A stretch of 64,000 nucleotides of DNA from Cryptomeria japonica (taxonomy: Eukaryota; Streptophyta; Pinopsida; Cupressales; Cupressaceae): contig NC_081408.1 in NCBI RefSeq assembly GCF_030272615.1, positions 61,340,114-61,404,113 of the forward strand, in the 5' to 3' direction. Below, piece by piece: positions 43,187-56,027 of the stretch. Position numbers and translations under genes: made by a program. Under the pieces are notes generated by a model. The model worked only from the letters and a program-made list of their open reading frames with translations. It was not told the origin of the DNA and made no database searches. The stretch's first letter is position 1; every line of letters starts with the position of its first letter.

Positions 43187-44624
43187 TGTTGGCATTTTCA
43201 GTAGAAAGAAAGATTGTTGATATTCATTAAGGATATTGAGAAGGTTGTTGAAGACTATTTGATATAACTGAAGAAGGATGATAACTATCTTTATAACATT
43301 ATTTTGTCATTGATGTCAAGAAATTGATTTTTTGATTTAGTATGATGTTGCCATATCTTAAGGAGATTGATTTGAAGAGAATTAAGATGTTGGTAAAAGA
43401 CATAAAAATAATGTGATAAGTAAGGGGAGAAGTAAGTTATTAAATGGGCAACTATTACCGAGTTAGACAATAATGAGATCATGATGTTTAGATTGTTTTG
43501 ATATCCTACATATGTTGTTGATTGTAAGGTTAATACTATACTATGTCACCGAGCAAAGAACCTAGTCAGTAAATCCTAAGGAACCTAGTCGGCAAACCCT
43601 AAGGTTATCGATATTGGTTAATGAAGGTAGAATGTCTACCGAGTAAAGTTTAGTATTTACCGAGTTGTAACCGAGTTATGACAGAGCGCATTGGACGAAT
43701 ACAAGCATTATTTAATGAAGGACAATGATGAGCTGGAGATGTATAAATGATTGGAATGCTGGACATGAAGTTTGTTAAGGATATATGGCAATAAAAGATC
43801 GGTAGGAAGATCTACAACGCAGATTGAACCGCAATAACCTTGTGCAAGTTCCAAGAAAGGAACGCAAGTCCCAAGGCAAGGTAAAACATTTTTAGATCGA
43901 AAGATGCATTGAACCTAGTCAAGAGTGAAGATCTGATGGCTAAGATTGATCATGCGAAATGTGAATCAAGGAGATTAGGCGGTGAGAATTGTTTATAAAT
44001 AAGAAATTGTTGATAAACAATGTATGTGGGCAAGTGTAAGCACAAGGATGCTACATAGTGATTACCGAGCACCGAAGCTTGAAGACCTGTTTGAATAATA
44101 GAGTAAGGAGCCTAGCAGAAGACTAGATAAGTCTTATGACTAGATTGTTTTGAGCAAATAGGAATCTACTTTAGCATTTTAGATGTGAAGTTGTAGATAT
44201 ATTTTTATTACTGTTATTTTGTAAGTGACAGAAAATCTCTTAACCGAGTGGACTTAACAGTCTTATTTGTAAACCCTCTAGCAAGGTAACATTCTAAATG
44301 AGTGTTTGAAATCCTTTCACAAGGTCACTTCTAACAAAGTGAAGATCCTAACAGATCTGAGGGAAATCCCACAGTGGTTTTTTTCTATTTGGGTTTCCAT
44401 ATTAAATCTGGTGTTATATGTTTTATGATGATTATGTGTTTATGAGTTTTCATGTTTAGCAGTTTTTGGTTATATTGCTGAAGCATAAGTTATTGAGGTT
44501 GAATCTGTTGATTTCATTGAAGTTTAAGTTTGTATGATTCACACCACCCCCCACCCCCCCCCCCCCGCCTCTCATCTTGTTAGCTATTGGCATCAATACT
44601 TTACAATTAGTATCAGAACTATCA
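43187..44624 (+). repeat. copia LTR-type insertion F
   Basis: Starts TGTTGGCATTTTC; near the end has GGAAATCCCACAGTGG, ATTCACACCACCCCCC with a long C run (44545-44566), and a primer-site-like ATTAGTATCAGAACT (44606-44620). Flanked by atcac at 43182-43186 and 44625-44629. No gag or pol follows. The right end is uncertain because the primer-like sequence lies inside the duplicated flanks. Confidence 0.7.
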
Positions 44625-44629
44625 ATCAC

Positions 44630-45106
44630 TATTATGATTCAAATGTTTAAACTTTTATAAAGTTAATTTTTTTTGTCACAAAATTGTAGAATCTTGAATA
44701 TTTATTGCCAAATAACACGTTTAATGCAACATCTAGCAGTGGTATCTTATTAAATTTCTAATGTGTTCTAGTTTCTTAAAATATAACACATTTGCTCTCA
44801 TATGTTTATGATCATGAAGTATGTTATTTAAATAAGTACAAGCTAATTTGGGAAGAATATAATGTGCCTACTATTTCAAAGTATGTAATTGTACAATCTT
44901 GAAAACAATGAAATTGTTTAACACTTTGAAGTTTTGATGTTGTAGTTTATTTAACAAATACAAGGATCTAATGCTCTGTAGAGGAGTGTAAACAAGTCCA
45001 TGCTAGTAAACCTTTTTTAGAATTAGGAGAAATTATTTTCCATGAAAAGGCCTTACCATATACAAATAGTTTATGCACATATTATTTGCCATGGAAATTG
45101 TCATAA
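44630..45106. other. intergenic, no feature seen
   Basis: AT-rich, with no supportable ORF or repeat. Confidence 0.4.
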
Positions 45107-46357
45107 TAATATTAGTTATTTTTCTACTTTTACATGTTTAGCAACTCTTTTTGTAAGTTTCCATAGTGGAAAAATGTTTTATACATATATCTCTTAAAAA
45201 ATTTATGTCATACTTTTTTCAGTTTTAATGTCATTGGGTTGAACCCCAAACATCCACCATGATCAATTTTAAAAAGGTCAAAAAAATGCCATATGCACCA
45301 TTGACCAAGCTATTTCATTTAGAATTACTTTCTAGAGATATGTTATTTTTTATAATGTTCTAGTTTTAGCTTTTTCAAATATGCGTTTTCTATGTTTTAG
45401 TTTTAAGTATACTATCATGAGATTCAATGATGCTCTTTCTTATTGTTATTATAGAATATCTCTTAACATAATTAATCTCACCTCTAAATCTTAAAGTTTT
45501 ATTATAATTTGATTATTTACTCTAAATAAATTAAAGTAAATGTTTATTTAAATTAACATACATACATACATACATATAGATAGAGGTTTTCAACTTTATC
45601 TAGTTCAATTTATCTAAAGGTGATTAGACATAGCTAAGGTGCAAAATAAAAAGATAAAATTATACATTGACATAGTAGATATGAAGTTTAAACAATTGTG
45701 AAAGTTACTTTAAATTGATACAAGTATAAATCAAAATCTACTAGAATTTAAAAATAGTAGTGAGGAATGAAAAGTTGACAAAATTTTAATAGACAATTTG
45801 AAAATACTCTATATTGAATAAGATATCTAAAATGAATCTTTCCTCACATTAATTTAGATGGCTATAGTTTCTTTGTCTACAAGACCATGTGTCATCCTTT
45901 TAGAGATGCTTTTATTTTTTGTTACTATATTTTCTGAGACACGTTTCATTTTTTTTGTTACTTGTTGATAATAAGCATGATCTATAAATACTTAAATTTA
46001 TGTTCTAGATTCTTAAAATATGAATTATGATTTGTTCTTTTACAATCATATTACAAAATATCTTAAATTAATTCCAATTATTATTATATAAATTAACCTC
46101 TTTAATTTTTATTGTTACTATATAGTAAACACTTAGATTTATATTTTTGATTCCTAAACATGTTAATTATAATTTATTCTTTAACAATCCTATTAAAAAA
46201 TATCTTATATTAATCCAAATCATTATTATATGTTATCTCTCTAGAATGAATGTCCATCTTCATAATAGAGGACAATTCAATTATCCAAAATCCGTTGGTA
46301 CTCCACTATATAAAATTTCAAGTCCCAAGTAAGCTCCCATGTACAATTAAGATGGAC
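45107..46357 (+). repeat. upstream region of UGT gene, duplicated at 34043-35251
   Basis: Collinear with the left copy up to about 46357, just downstream of the TATA box. It contains a short (CATA)n run at about 45565-45585. No ORF. Confidence 0.75.
46303..46314 (+). promoter_or_regulatory. TATA box of the UGT gene
   Basis: CCACTATATAAA about 265 bp upstream of the start codon, conserved with the duplicate at 35198-35209 in otherwise diverged DNA. It implies transcription starting near 46340 and a 5' UTR of about 240 bp. Confidence 0.6.
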
Positions 46358-46578
46358 CATTATTGGACAAGCTTGGTAGATGCTTTATGCAGCTGAGAAA
46401 GTTTAGCATACCACGACGTCTACCAAGAAGTCATATGCAAATTTGCTGAGATTTATTGTACCATACAGTCAAAAGAATTGTCAATAAAAACCACTTGCGG
46501 CGCTGAAAGTAGTGTGCTTTGCTCTTTGTTAGATCAAACATTGAAGGTAGCGTGCTTGATCTTTGAGTTGCATCAGCA

Positions 46579-48052
46579 ATGGGGGAAGAAAAGCAGAGAG
46601 AGCTTCGTGTGGTGATGTTTCCATGGCTTGCCCACGGTCACATAACGCCCTTCGTTGAGCTTGCCAAAAGCCTGGCCACTCATGGTCTTAAAATCTTCTT
46701 CGTCTCAACCCCACTGAATATCAAACGAATTGAACCTCAAATATGCGATGCACCGGACATAGATCTGGTGGAGTTGGCGATGCCCACCGTGAAAGGGCTG
46801 CCTCCAGGTGTAGAGTGCTCCGTCGATGTTGTCAAGAGAGCAGAAGCGCCACTACTCGTACCTTTACTCATCACTGCCATGGACCTTTTGGAGAAGCCCT
46901 TCGCAATGCTGTTGCAAAAGCTGTCACCAGATTTTGTGATATACGACGTGATGCAGCACTGGGTTCCTCGTGTGGCCAATCCCATTCCCACCATATTGTT
47001 TCTGACAATGGGAACGGCCGGCTCCAGCTATTGGGAAGGGGAGCTGGACATGGCATCGGGAAACCCAACTGCCGAGGATCTTACCCTATCGCCCGCAGGA
47101 TTCCCTTCACCCAATATTCACTTGACGTTGTTCGAGGCGCGGAGGGCCCATTTTCAGATATATGAGAAGCATGCAGGTGACCTTAGCGTCATCGAGCGTG
47201 CCAGCATTTGCTTGCGGGAGAGTTGGGCGGTGGCATGCAATACGTGTTTGGAGTTGGAAGGAGTGTACGTGGAGTATTTGCAGAGCCTGGTGAAACGGCC
47301 AGTCATCCCTGTTGGGTTACTCATGCGTGAACTCCCGCCACTCCCCATTGTTGACATTTGCTTGCAGTGGCTCGATAGGCAGCCTGCTGCTTCGGTGGTG
47401 GTCTTGTCATTTGGCAGCGAGTACAATCTCACCCACAAAGAGCTCGCCCCAATTGCAATGGGTCTGCTGGAGACCAGTGTGTCGTTCATCTGGGTTCTGC
47501 CTGCCGGAATCGACTTGCTGCCAGGCTTCCAAGATCAGATCGGGGTATGTTAGCCTCATTATGATCTCAATGAACTATTATTTCTACTATCTTCTCAAAG
47601 ATCATAAATTGGGTTATGTTGTATTTGAAAATTACTTTGAATTGTTTGTAGGAAAAGGGATTGGTGGTGACAAAGTGGGTTCCACAGTTACACATTTTGA
47701 ATCATCTTTCTACAGGTATATTTCTTACTCATTGTGGGTGGAATTCAATGACAGAAGGTTTAAGGTTTGGAGTGCCACTCATAACTCTTCCGATGCAATT
47801 TGAACAAGGGTTAAATGCGAAGCTTGTACAAGAGCTTAAGGTGGGGTGAAAGTGAGAAGAAATGAAGAGGATGGAACTTTTACTAAGGAGGATATTATTA
47901 AAGCAATTAGAGTCTTAATGATAGAAGAAGAAGGTGCCCAATTCAAATCTAATGTCACAAAGATAAGTAGTATGTTGAATGGCAATAATTTTCGAGTTGG
48001 TAAAAGAAACTTGATGAATTTTGTTTCCATCCTCAAAACATTTAACAAATAA
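46579..48052 (+). CDS. UDP-dependent glycosyltransferase (family 1, UGT91-like), frameshifted near the C terminus
   Basis: Transfers a sugar from a UDP-sugar to a small molecule such as a flavonoid or terpenoid in the cytosol. Exon 1 46579-47544 (322 codons), intron 47545-47651 (GT...AG, 107 bp, phase 0), exon 2 from 47652. The N terminus has FPWLAHGHITP with the likely catalytic His21, and Asp123 in IYDVMQHW as its partner. The PSPG UDP-sugar box is complete at 44 residues (WVPQ...THCGWNS...FEQ, 47679-47810). One base missing in the G run 47843-47846 gives TGA at 47847. Reading on in the shifted frame gives a normal UGT C terminus (EEDGTFTKEDI...) ending at TAA 48050-48052, about 455 residues in total. 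It is either a recent pseudogene or a sequence error. The N terminus resembles the UGT91/94 sugar-on-sugar group, a tentative placement. Confidence 0.9.
47545..47651 (+). other. intron of the UGT gene
   Basis: GTATGT at the 5' end, TTGTTTGTAG at the 3' end, AT-rich, 107 bp. Splicing joins ...QDQIG to EKGLVV in frame, giving the expected sequence before the PSPG box. Confidence 0.88.
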
Positions 48053-49076
48053 TTAGGTTAATATGATAGCTGTTGTTTCTCGGTAGGATTGTGTGTGTTT
48101 TTTTGCATCAACTTTTCAGATCTGTGATCCATCATTAGGATGAAAGAGAGCAACATAAGAATGAAAACCATTGTCATAGCGCTTAGAAAACCGTTTGGTG
48201 AATAATGTTGGCTTTTGTGATCCTTATGATTTAAAAGCTCTAGTGTGTGTTAGATTGTTATATTGTGTTTGTTTATTTGTTGTAGGATTTAAACTAGGGT
48301 TCACAGGTTTATATATTTATGTATGTTAGTGTTTGCTAAGGGGTTCCAATGGTTGGGTATGTAATATTGTGTTTGTGCATGAGAAAATGCAAGAAGGCTT
48401 ATATAAGCCATTTCATTTTGTTATCTATTTCATCCCATCACTTTCATATATAGAATATATTACTTATGTTGAATGTTTTATTTTATGATATCTTACCTAA
48501 CTATACTAATATCTAAATTCTGGACCTAACATTCTTATTTGGACTATTTAATGAAAGATAGATGTGGCTTTTGAAGGGAATGAATCCAATGGGTTGATTC
48601 GTGCACACACGAGTATTACTAATATTTCTAGTGTTTAAGGAATTCATGAATCTAAGGGTTCATCGTGATGATTGAAGATTTTCTATTGCTAGCATTAGTA
48701 TTTCGACCACATATGATATTTTAAACCACTACTTTTATTACATAATTGATGGTTTATGTTGTAGGTTTTATCATTTCTTAGAAGTGATGTGCCAATGAAA
48801 GTTGATGAGATAGTATGATGACCTATTCATTTTTCACATAGAGGTCACTTTATTTTATTTTTTAAATATTCCGACCCTTTTCTATTACAATGCTAAGATC
48901 TAACCCTATATTTTATTTTATTTTTTAAAAACGAACAAGAAAACTAAGTTTGATGATGAGGTCAATAGATTGCTAGAGCTCATTTGTAAGTGTTTAATTT
49001 ACAAAATAAATTGTGCGTAATTATATATAGTAGTTGCATGGTTTCTTTCCATGTATAATTATAGTTAAAGACAGTC
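48053..49076. other. UGT 3' flank, no further gene seen
   Basis: AT-rich; no ORF, LTR or repeat that I can support. Confidence 0.4.
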
Positions 49077-49310
49077 ATGTATAATTGTGTTTCTCAACAA
49101 TTGTGTGAGAAGATTGATGGTTGTTTGCTTGCTTCTAGTTTCACTTGTTTCTACTTAGATCACATAGTGTATATTTTAAGAGATGAAGATGAGATTTTGG
49201 TTCTTTTCTTGTATGTGGAAGATTTAATTTGTATTGTTCGCTCCTTAACTATGAAAATACCCTTGATACTATATGAAGCACTTACACTAAACACAAATTT
49301 AGTTATATAG
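49077..49310 (+). pseudogene. copia reverse transcriptase fragment
   Basis: Plus-strand translation with KIDGCLLASSFTCFYLDH..VYI..DEDEILVLFLYVEDLI, which matches copia RT around the catalytic YVDD box (here YVED). No flanking LTR is seen. A related ~65-bp scrap lies at 49905-49975. Confidence 0.65.
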
Positions 49311-49423
49311 AAAAATATAAGAAGATTTCATTATGCAAATATAAATTGGGACACATATGTCAATATAATTTGAAAAGACAGGGGCACTTTATGTTTTCCT
49401 TCTCCTCTAGCTTGCGCATGGAG

Positions 49424-49427
<4 letters not shown>

Positions 49428-49456
<29 letters not shown>
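49428..49456. repeat. (AT)n microsatellite
   Basis: Uninterrupted AT dinucleotides, about 14 units. Confidence 0.95.
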
Positions 49457-49460
<4 letters not shown>

Positions 49461-49904
49461 GAGGATGTAGTTATGGATAACAATTATGTGTCTACCTATT
49501 GTGATGAATCCTCAACCTCAAAAAATGTAAGCACACAATTCCATGATTTGAATTTGGAAATATTTTGAAATGCAAAATAAGAACAACTACTTATTAATTC
49601 CAACAAATTAAAAAAGTGAAAAAAGAAAGAGCGAATTGTGAATAGGAAAAATAAATTTGATATGTGATTGTAAATGTATTGTATTGACACCAAAATATGA
49701 GATGGATTCTATTCATGTTGTTCTCACTAATATTGCATTTTACAAATGACTAATTTTACTTAATAGATTTGAAGAGTACTTTCTTGTAAGGTGATCTTCG
49801 TGAGTAAATTTACAACAAGTAGACACCAAGATTGTGCAAGATTCTTCACTTGTTTTGATGTTTTAATGCTCATTGAATGCTATTAAACAAGCACATCAAA
49901 ATTT

Positions 49905-49975
49905 GTATGAAAAGATTGATCGTTTCCCGCTTTCTTCAGTCACTTGTTTCCGCTTAGATCACTACTAGCCCGACT
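49905..49975 (+). pseudogene. second copia RT scrap
   Basis: GAAAAGATTGATCG...CTTGTTTCCGCTTAGATCAC parallels 49105-49170 at nucleotide level. It covers only the region before the catalytic box. Confidence 0.45.
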
Positions 49976-51301
49976 TTTAAATTTGAGAAATTTTTTACTT
50001 TTATGTCAAATATTGTATTGGGAACCTCCTAGTCAATGATATCCCCCATCACTGTCCATGAAAGAACATTTCAAGTCATCGGTCCACCCAATAAATTTTA
50101 CTGCTACACTTGGTTGCTGATATGACTTAACGAAAGGTTACAAAACACCAGAGAAAAAATGATTCATCCTATCGGTGATCTAATCGTGCACATAAAGTTA
50201 TTGGTTTGGGAAAGATTGGTGAAAGTCGACAATATAAAATTTGCTATTTAACAAACTAAATAAAGCTGCTGACCTTCTACAATTCACCGAAAGAGAAAGA
50301 AGAAAAAACGAAACATAAGCCAATACATAGCTTTCTACCAAGCAACAGGGAATCGACCTTTTTATTAGCGTTAGTTTTGCATGTAGTTTTACATGCAAAC
50401 TGCTGCAGATCAATAAGCTAACTAATTCGATTAACTGTGACCACTGTCAGCGGTTGTCTTTGTTTTCACCTAAATTCTCTGATCATGCGGTCACTCTTTT
50501 TTTATAAATATGTATTTGCATAATGTAATTGATAATATGGTTAATACAATTTTCTTTCTTAGCTGTTCTGTTCTTATCTTCTGTGCATTGGATCTGCAAG
50601 TTTGTCTTTTTTTTTTCAGCAAGATCTATTCTGTGTTGTGCGGTTACAGATACAAAATTTTACATGATATCAAAGAAAAGTTGCTAGGAAGAAGAAGCTA
50701 AACACTTTTATTTGTAGGCATTGAGGACTGAGTTGTTTTAGATAGGAATAACCATTGTATTGAAGGTTCTTGTTTTGTACTCTTTTGAAGATATATTAAG
50801 GAGTGAATCATGTATATGTATAAGGGTTGTAGATGCAAGTATTGTGGGAGCAATCAAAATGGGCATGAACGGTGTGCTCATTTCTGACATAATGCCTTTT
50901 AACTCTTTTTTGGGAATGCATCAAAATTTCAAGTTGCTCCTTCTCCACCTGCAGAGACAGTTTTTGTACCTTCATTGCCTCCACTAGCCAATTTGACAAA
51001 GATCTTGGCTTCTCCGAAAGCCTCATCAAATCCTCTTCAACGGATTAATTATTGTCTCTTAATGAGTAAGATATGATTCTACCAAACATTGCCTTCCTGT
51101 TTGTAGAATCCCACATTGTCGATTTGGAGGACACCATTGAGGATCTTCATATCCTCTTTTCTCATAGCTCTTATGGATTTGATTCATCTTCCTCTGATGT
51201 TAATGAGCACATCTTCAGACCCTATTTCTCTCTCTTTGCTTATATTTGTTTCTATCGTGGTAGTACCCGATTCACATTGATCTAGCTATCACCATACATC
51301 C
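49976..51301. other. intergenic, no supported gene
   Basis: Several ORFs under 80 codons without recognisable domains. A CKYCGSNQNGH motif at about 50834-50866 looks like a zinc knuckle but stands alone between stops. Confidence 0.35.
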
Positions 51302-51694
51302 ATGGTCACTGCACCTAAATCTTCTATGGTACCTAATTTATCTTATCAGCATTTGTCACATTTTGGCATTGGCTTAGAGACACCTAACAATAATTTGGAG
51401 GGATCATCATTTCCTTTGGACTATGATCTACATTGGTTTTCAGATACAACATACATCTTGAGATTTCTTCCTACATATTCCTTTCAAGATTTGGGAGATG
51501 TCATTCATACATGTTGTGAGATTTTCACACATCACCCCATTGCAAATGGGGACCCCCACTTTTTGCTTTCTAGGATTAGTCCTCTTAGCTTAGTTAATAG
51601 TTGTGTTATAGGCTTTGGTAGTAATCTTTGCATTGAAGGGATAGAGTTTCTTAAGCAACCAGAGGGTTCATCTGGTCTCCTGAGGATAGAGTGA
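51302..51694 (+). other. unknown ORF, 130 codons
   Basis: ATG to TGA. Composition looks protein-like (LDYDLHWFSDTTYILRFLP, GDVIHTCCEIFTHHP), but I do not recognise a family. No clear promoter or partner exon is seen. It may be a remnant of a transposon ORF or chance. Confidence 0.2.
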
Positions 51695-51904
51695 AGGTAG
51701 TCAGTTGTCGAGGCTTTTGGAATGAATGACTTGTATCTTGTTTGCAAAGCAAAATTTATCATAGGCCTTGTCTCTTGCTCCCAATTTAGATCAAAATTAT
51801 TCTTAAGACCTTCTTGAAAGGTTTATTTGACATGTTTCACATTGGAGGGGTTGAAGGAATTGAGGATTGAACAAGCGAAGCAAAGCCAAGTGAAATGGTT
51901 AAGT

Positions 51905-53015
51905 GAAGAGTCTTCCCTAAGGGCTTGTAATTGGAGAGAAATTTTCCTTAGACCTTGTACCTTGCTCAATATTTGGAGTGAATTTTCTAACATCCCATCC
52001 CTTGCTCAAGAATCCAAGTGAATTTCCTCCATAGGTACTCTTAAGGGTCAAATTGGTGATGCTTTCATGTGGAAATATTTGAAAACTTAAGGCTAAAATG
52101 AATAAGGTAAGAGAAGGATGAACAAATTGAGTTGAGGGGCAACATCAAGTTATTGCACCTCACCCAAAAAGTTTAAGTGAAATCTTCTCAAGTTCATGTA
52201 CCTTGCTCACTAATTAGAGTGAATTCTTAGCAAGGTAGAGAGCTAATTAATTCCTTGGGCCTTCTTTAAGGATAAATCTAATAAGATTCATGTTTAGATG
52301 GTTGGAATACTTGGATATGATTCAACAAAGCGAAAGAAAGTTTGGAAATTATGTTTAAAATTTGCTATGACACCATATCTTACCCCAAATTTTGAGGGAA
52401 ATTTTCATTGAGACCATGTACCTTGCTAAGGGCATGGAGTGAAATGTTCATTTGGACCACGTACCTTGGACATGGAGCGAATTTCTCCAAACCATGTACC
52501 TTGTTCCCAATTTGGAGCGAAATACCTCCTAAAGGTTAATTCGGCATTGGAGTGACCAAAATAATTGAGCTTTGAGTGAGTGAAGTAAAGGCAAGTGAAG
52601 AGGTTGAATGAAGAGTCTATATAAAACCATTTACCTTTCCCTTGATTTTGAGAAAATTTCTCCAGGCCATGTACCTCACATCAAAATTTGAGAGAATTTT
52701 CTAAGGTGTGTACCTTACTCACTAATTTGAGCAAAGTTCCTTGAAATCATGTACCTTGGCATCAATTTGGAGCGAATTTTGCTCATGAATGTACCTTGCA
52801 CCTAAATAAAAGTGGATTTCTTTTAAGGTATGTCCTTTCCCGTCCATATGAAGCGAATTTTAAGTGTACAATGCCCTCCATTTTGAGCGAACCTTCCCTA
52901 GACCATGTACAATGCTCATCAATTTGAGTGAATTTTGTTTATGTCATGTACACTACTCCCTAATTGGAGTGAATTTTCCCCAAAGTGTGTACATTTCCCT
53001 CTATTCCAAGTGAAA
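51905..53015. repeat. degenerate ~45-bp tandem repeat with palindromic core
   Basis: Twenty or so imperfect copies of a unit near CATGTACCTTGCTCCCAATT followed by TGGAGCGAATTTTCTC. Many copies keep facing arms around an AATTT centre (GTTCC/GGAGC at about 52502-52520, ACTCC/GGAGT at about 52952-52970). Some intervals are longer and carry unrelated DNA. No reading frame spans it. Confidence 0.75.
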
Positions 53016-53573
53016 TTCATCAAGAGGTAAGTTTAATACATATTTAACACTAAAAAAATTCAAAGATTAAGGCGAGTTGACCCTCTTTACAAAGAAAAGA
53101 TTAAATTTAATTATCAAACTTAGGTCGGCCTGCACTCAAGAAAGATGACTCTTGCCTTAAGTGCTTATAGAAGAGGGGTCTAGAACATTCATTGAAATGC
53201 CAATTCACAACAAGTTCCTCTTAAAATCAATGAATTTTGGAGCAAATCATTCACTTTAAAGGGGGGGAATTTCATAAGAACAACAACAAATTCACAAAGG
53301 AAGAAACGAACTCATCAAGGAGATAGAAAAATTTGCTCAAAACCAAGGAGTTATCTCCTCTATAGAACACCTATCAAACCTGCAAATCACATGAAATTAG
53401 AAATTATGTCAAATTAAGGGATTGTATAAGCTATATATCATACGTGTTTTATGCCCATTTGTTTATTTTGTAGGAGGTAAGGAAGGAAACCAAATGGATC
53501 AGGTTGGAAGAAGATTTGAGTGAGGATCATAAAGAGGGAATTTCAAAACCAAGAATAAGGACAAGGATGACAT
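53016..53573. other. flank between tandem repeat and element C
   Basis: AT-rich; no gene seen. gacat at 53569-53573 would be the left target duplication of element C; the right partner is outside the window. Confidence 0.4.
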
Positions 53574-54793
53574 TGATGAGCCTAAATAATGGCTCTATTT
53601 TGATAGATTTTTTATACAATACTCCTGCCTAGGTCTTATGGTTAGATGACATTTGGATTATAATATTCTCCTAAGTTGATACCTTTTAAGTGTTTCTGAA
53701 ACTGGTTTAACTTATACCTAAGGATGTCATATAATGATTTTAAAGGATCTATCTATGCAAATATTTGAAAACAATTATAAATATGGTTTGCATTATATCA
53801 TGTTAGCATTAGTATATACACATGTTTGTTGTGCATATTAATATCATGATGCAGGGTTAGCAAAGGTGAAGTAATGACAAATGGTGGTTCAAAAGAGCAT
53901 CAAGTATATAACCGCAATGCAGACCTAGTCAGAGAAATGTAGTAATGATTGAAACCACTTAACCGGTTCTTCAATAGATTGATTTATGAAACATTTATAA
54001 CTGTTCCTAGTGGAGCTTAGATCTAGGAGGCTAGTCTTGTTATATTTTCTCAGCTGCAGGAGAGATCTTGTCCCGTTGTCCTGCGATGACTTCTTCTTCT
54101 CTTGTTAATAAATCGTGTTCACCTATTCCATAGGAATGTGGTCGATCAATTAGAAGTTTGTTATAAATTTTCCTATAAATAAAGAGATCTCTCTCCTCTC
54201 TGGGATAGTGGAGAACGACCATAGTATTTTGTAATACACAGTCTTCTAATATTGTTTATGTATTTTCCAGTCAAGATGAAATAAAGAGATCAATGCGATT
54301 TTGAATAATTAGATAATGGTAATCTGAAGTTCTGGAGATACTCAAGGGGCCCACTTGGTGAGTAATCCTTTGTATGTTTCAGTTAAGTTCATACTTCTAT
54401 AGTAGTTGTTTCTATAGTTGTTTGTTCCTCTAAACATAGGAAACAGTTCATGTGTCTGTTCCTGCAGCCACAATAGCAGAGTAGTTTCTAAAAAATGCCA
54501 GAACTTTATCATTTAACAGTAGTTGTTTAAAGTAATTTCCGGTTGTAAGATTAAAGTATTAGTTCATTTGAGATTCCATCTGTTTACTTTAAGAAGAATT
54601 TCCTTTCTTGTAGTAATATAGAATGGTTGCAATATGAACTTGGTGCACATATAGTGTTGGCCTATTTCAAGTTTACGTCCCTGGTCGATAATTAAATGAG
54701 CCTTTGCCATAGGAAAAGTTAGCTATTTAAGGATATTCAATCTCTTAATTGAGTTTTATTACCTAGATACCATTCTAGTTGTGAGGACCAACA
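53574..54793 (+). repeat. 5' LTR of element C (1220 bp)
   Basis: TGATGAGCCT...GACCAACA. The first ~520 bp match 63479-64000 with scattered differences, so the left border is firm; the right border is set by the primer site. Confidence 0.9.
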
Positions 54794-54797
54794 TCTT

Positions 54798-54815
54798 TGG
54801 CGCCATTGTCAGGGA
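54798..54815 (+). promoter_or_regulatory. primer-binding site of element C
   Basis: TGGCGCCATTGTCAGGGA, three mismatches from the Athila site TGGCGCCGTTGCCGGGGA, which is complementary to the 3' end of tRNA-Asp. Confidence 0.85.
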
Positions 54816-55006
54816 TGGTGCCAAGCTAAGGACCTATTGTAAACCATTAGTTTTTAAGTTTTCTTAATTAGCTTTTTGAATTTACTTCATTAATCTACAT
54901 TCATAGGAGGAGAAGAGATGCATTAGGAAGATTTCTTCCCTCGCATTGTACTCAAGATATATGATCAGATCAAGCACCTAAAGTAAACCCGTTTGTAAAA
55001 ACTTAT

Positions 55007-56027
55007 GTGATAAATAAAGGTGTCTTTAATTTGTCAGAAGGAGACCTAGACTTCCTGAACGAACCCCCTAAACAAAACATTTTACCTCTAGTCATTTATC
55101 AAGGACCAATGGTAGCGAATCCTCCACCTCCACCTTTAAATCCAGCATTTGAGTTTCCCATTCCTGACCTGCATGATAATGCAAATTTGAAAAACATTCC
55201 AGCCTCTTCACTTCCAAAATTTCATGGATTGGTAACAGAGGATCCAGACACTTTTTTGTTTGAATTTGATATCCTTTGCAGAATTTATGATTATACCACT
55301 GATGCTCATAAACTCAAGTTATTCCCTGCTACTTTGAAAAAAGTTATCTTGAGATGGTTTGTTTATGAGTTTAGGAAGGAATGTAATCACTACCTGGGAG
55401 GAAATGAAAACAAACTTCTTGGATAAGTATAAAGACTATTGCAGGGGAATGGACCGACATGGTGATGATATCTTCATAATGACACAAAAAGAAGATGAAA
55501 GCCCAAAAGACTATTTGGAAAGGTATTTATTTACTATCAGCAAATCCAAACATAGTAATCTAAGTGAAGACTCTATGAAGTTGATTTTTCTAAGGGGCAT
55601 CAATGATGATTGTGTTAACTCCTTAGATCTAATGGGAGGAGGAGATATTACTCAAGTTCAATGGGATGTTATTAGACAAATCTGTCAAAAGTATTCAAGA
55701 GCTGCAACAAAAAGGGGAAGACATTATAGGCCTGGTTCTTCAGTTGCAAAGTCATCTTCAATAGTCTCAAGAATGGAAATAACTCATTTCTTGAAGTATT
55801 TAAAAGAGGATAAAATTAATAATATGGCTACCCAATTGGATATACTACAGGCAAAGAAAAAGCATGAGAAGGCAGAGGCTATGCTTGCTAAATTTTGTCC
55901 TCATTGTCGACAAAAGAAGAAGGATCGTAAATGTAAACTGTTAGCTAAAATTGATAGCCAACAGAGTTCCCTAGATTTCAAGTCTATCTATGGAGATGAT
56001 GAACAACTCTTTTATGTTGCACAATGA
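55007..56027 (+). pseudogene. gag: gag of element C (frameshifted)
   Basis: Two overlapping frames make one Gag. 55007-55426 covers the N terminus (NIPASSLPKFHGL, HKLKLFPATL) and 55359-56027 the capsid core (TTWEEMKTNFLDKYKDYCR, QKEDESPKDYLERY, FLRGI). A four-base insertion (GTTT, about 55356-55361) causes the shift. A C-x2-C...C tail (CPHCRQKKKDRKC) follows at about 55885. It ends at a TGA at 56025. Confidence 0.82.

Noticed and set aside
50834-50870. Isolated zinc knuckle CKYCGSNQNGHERC
   Set aside because: Spacing does not match C-x2-C-x4-H-x4-C, stops lie close on both sides, and no gag domain surrounds it.
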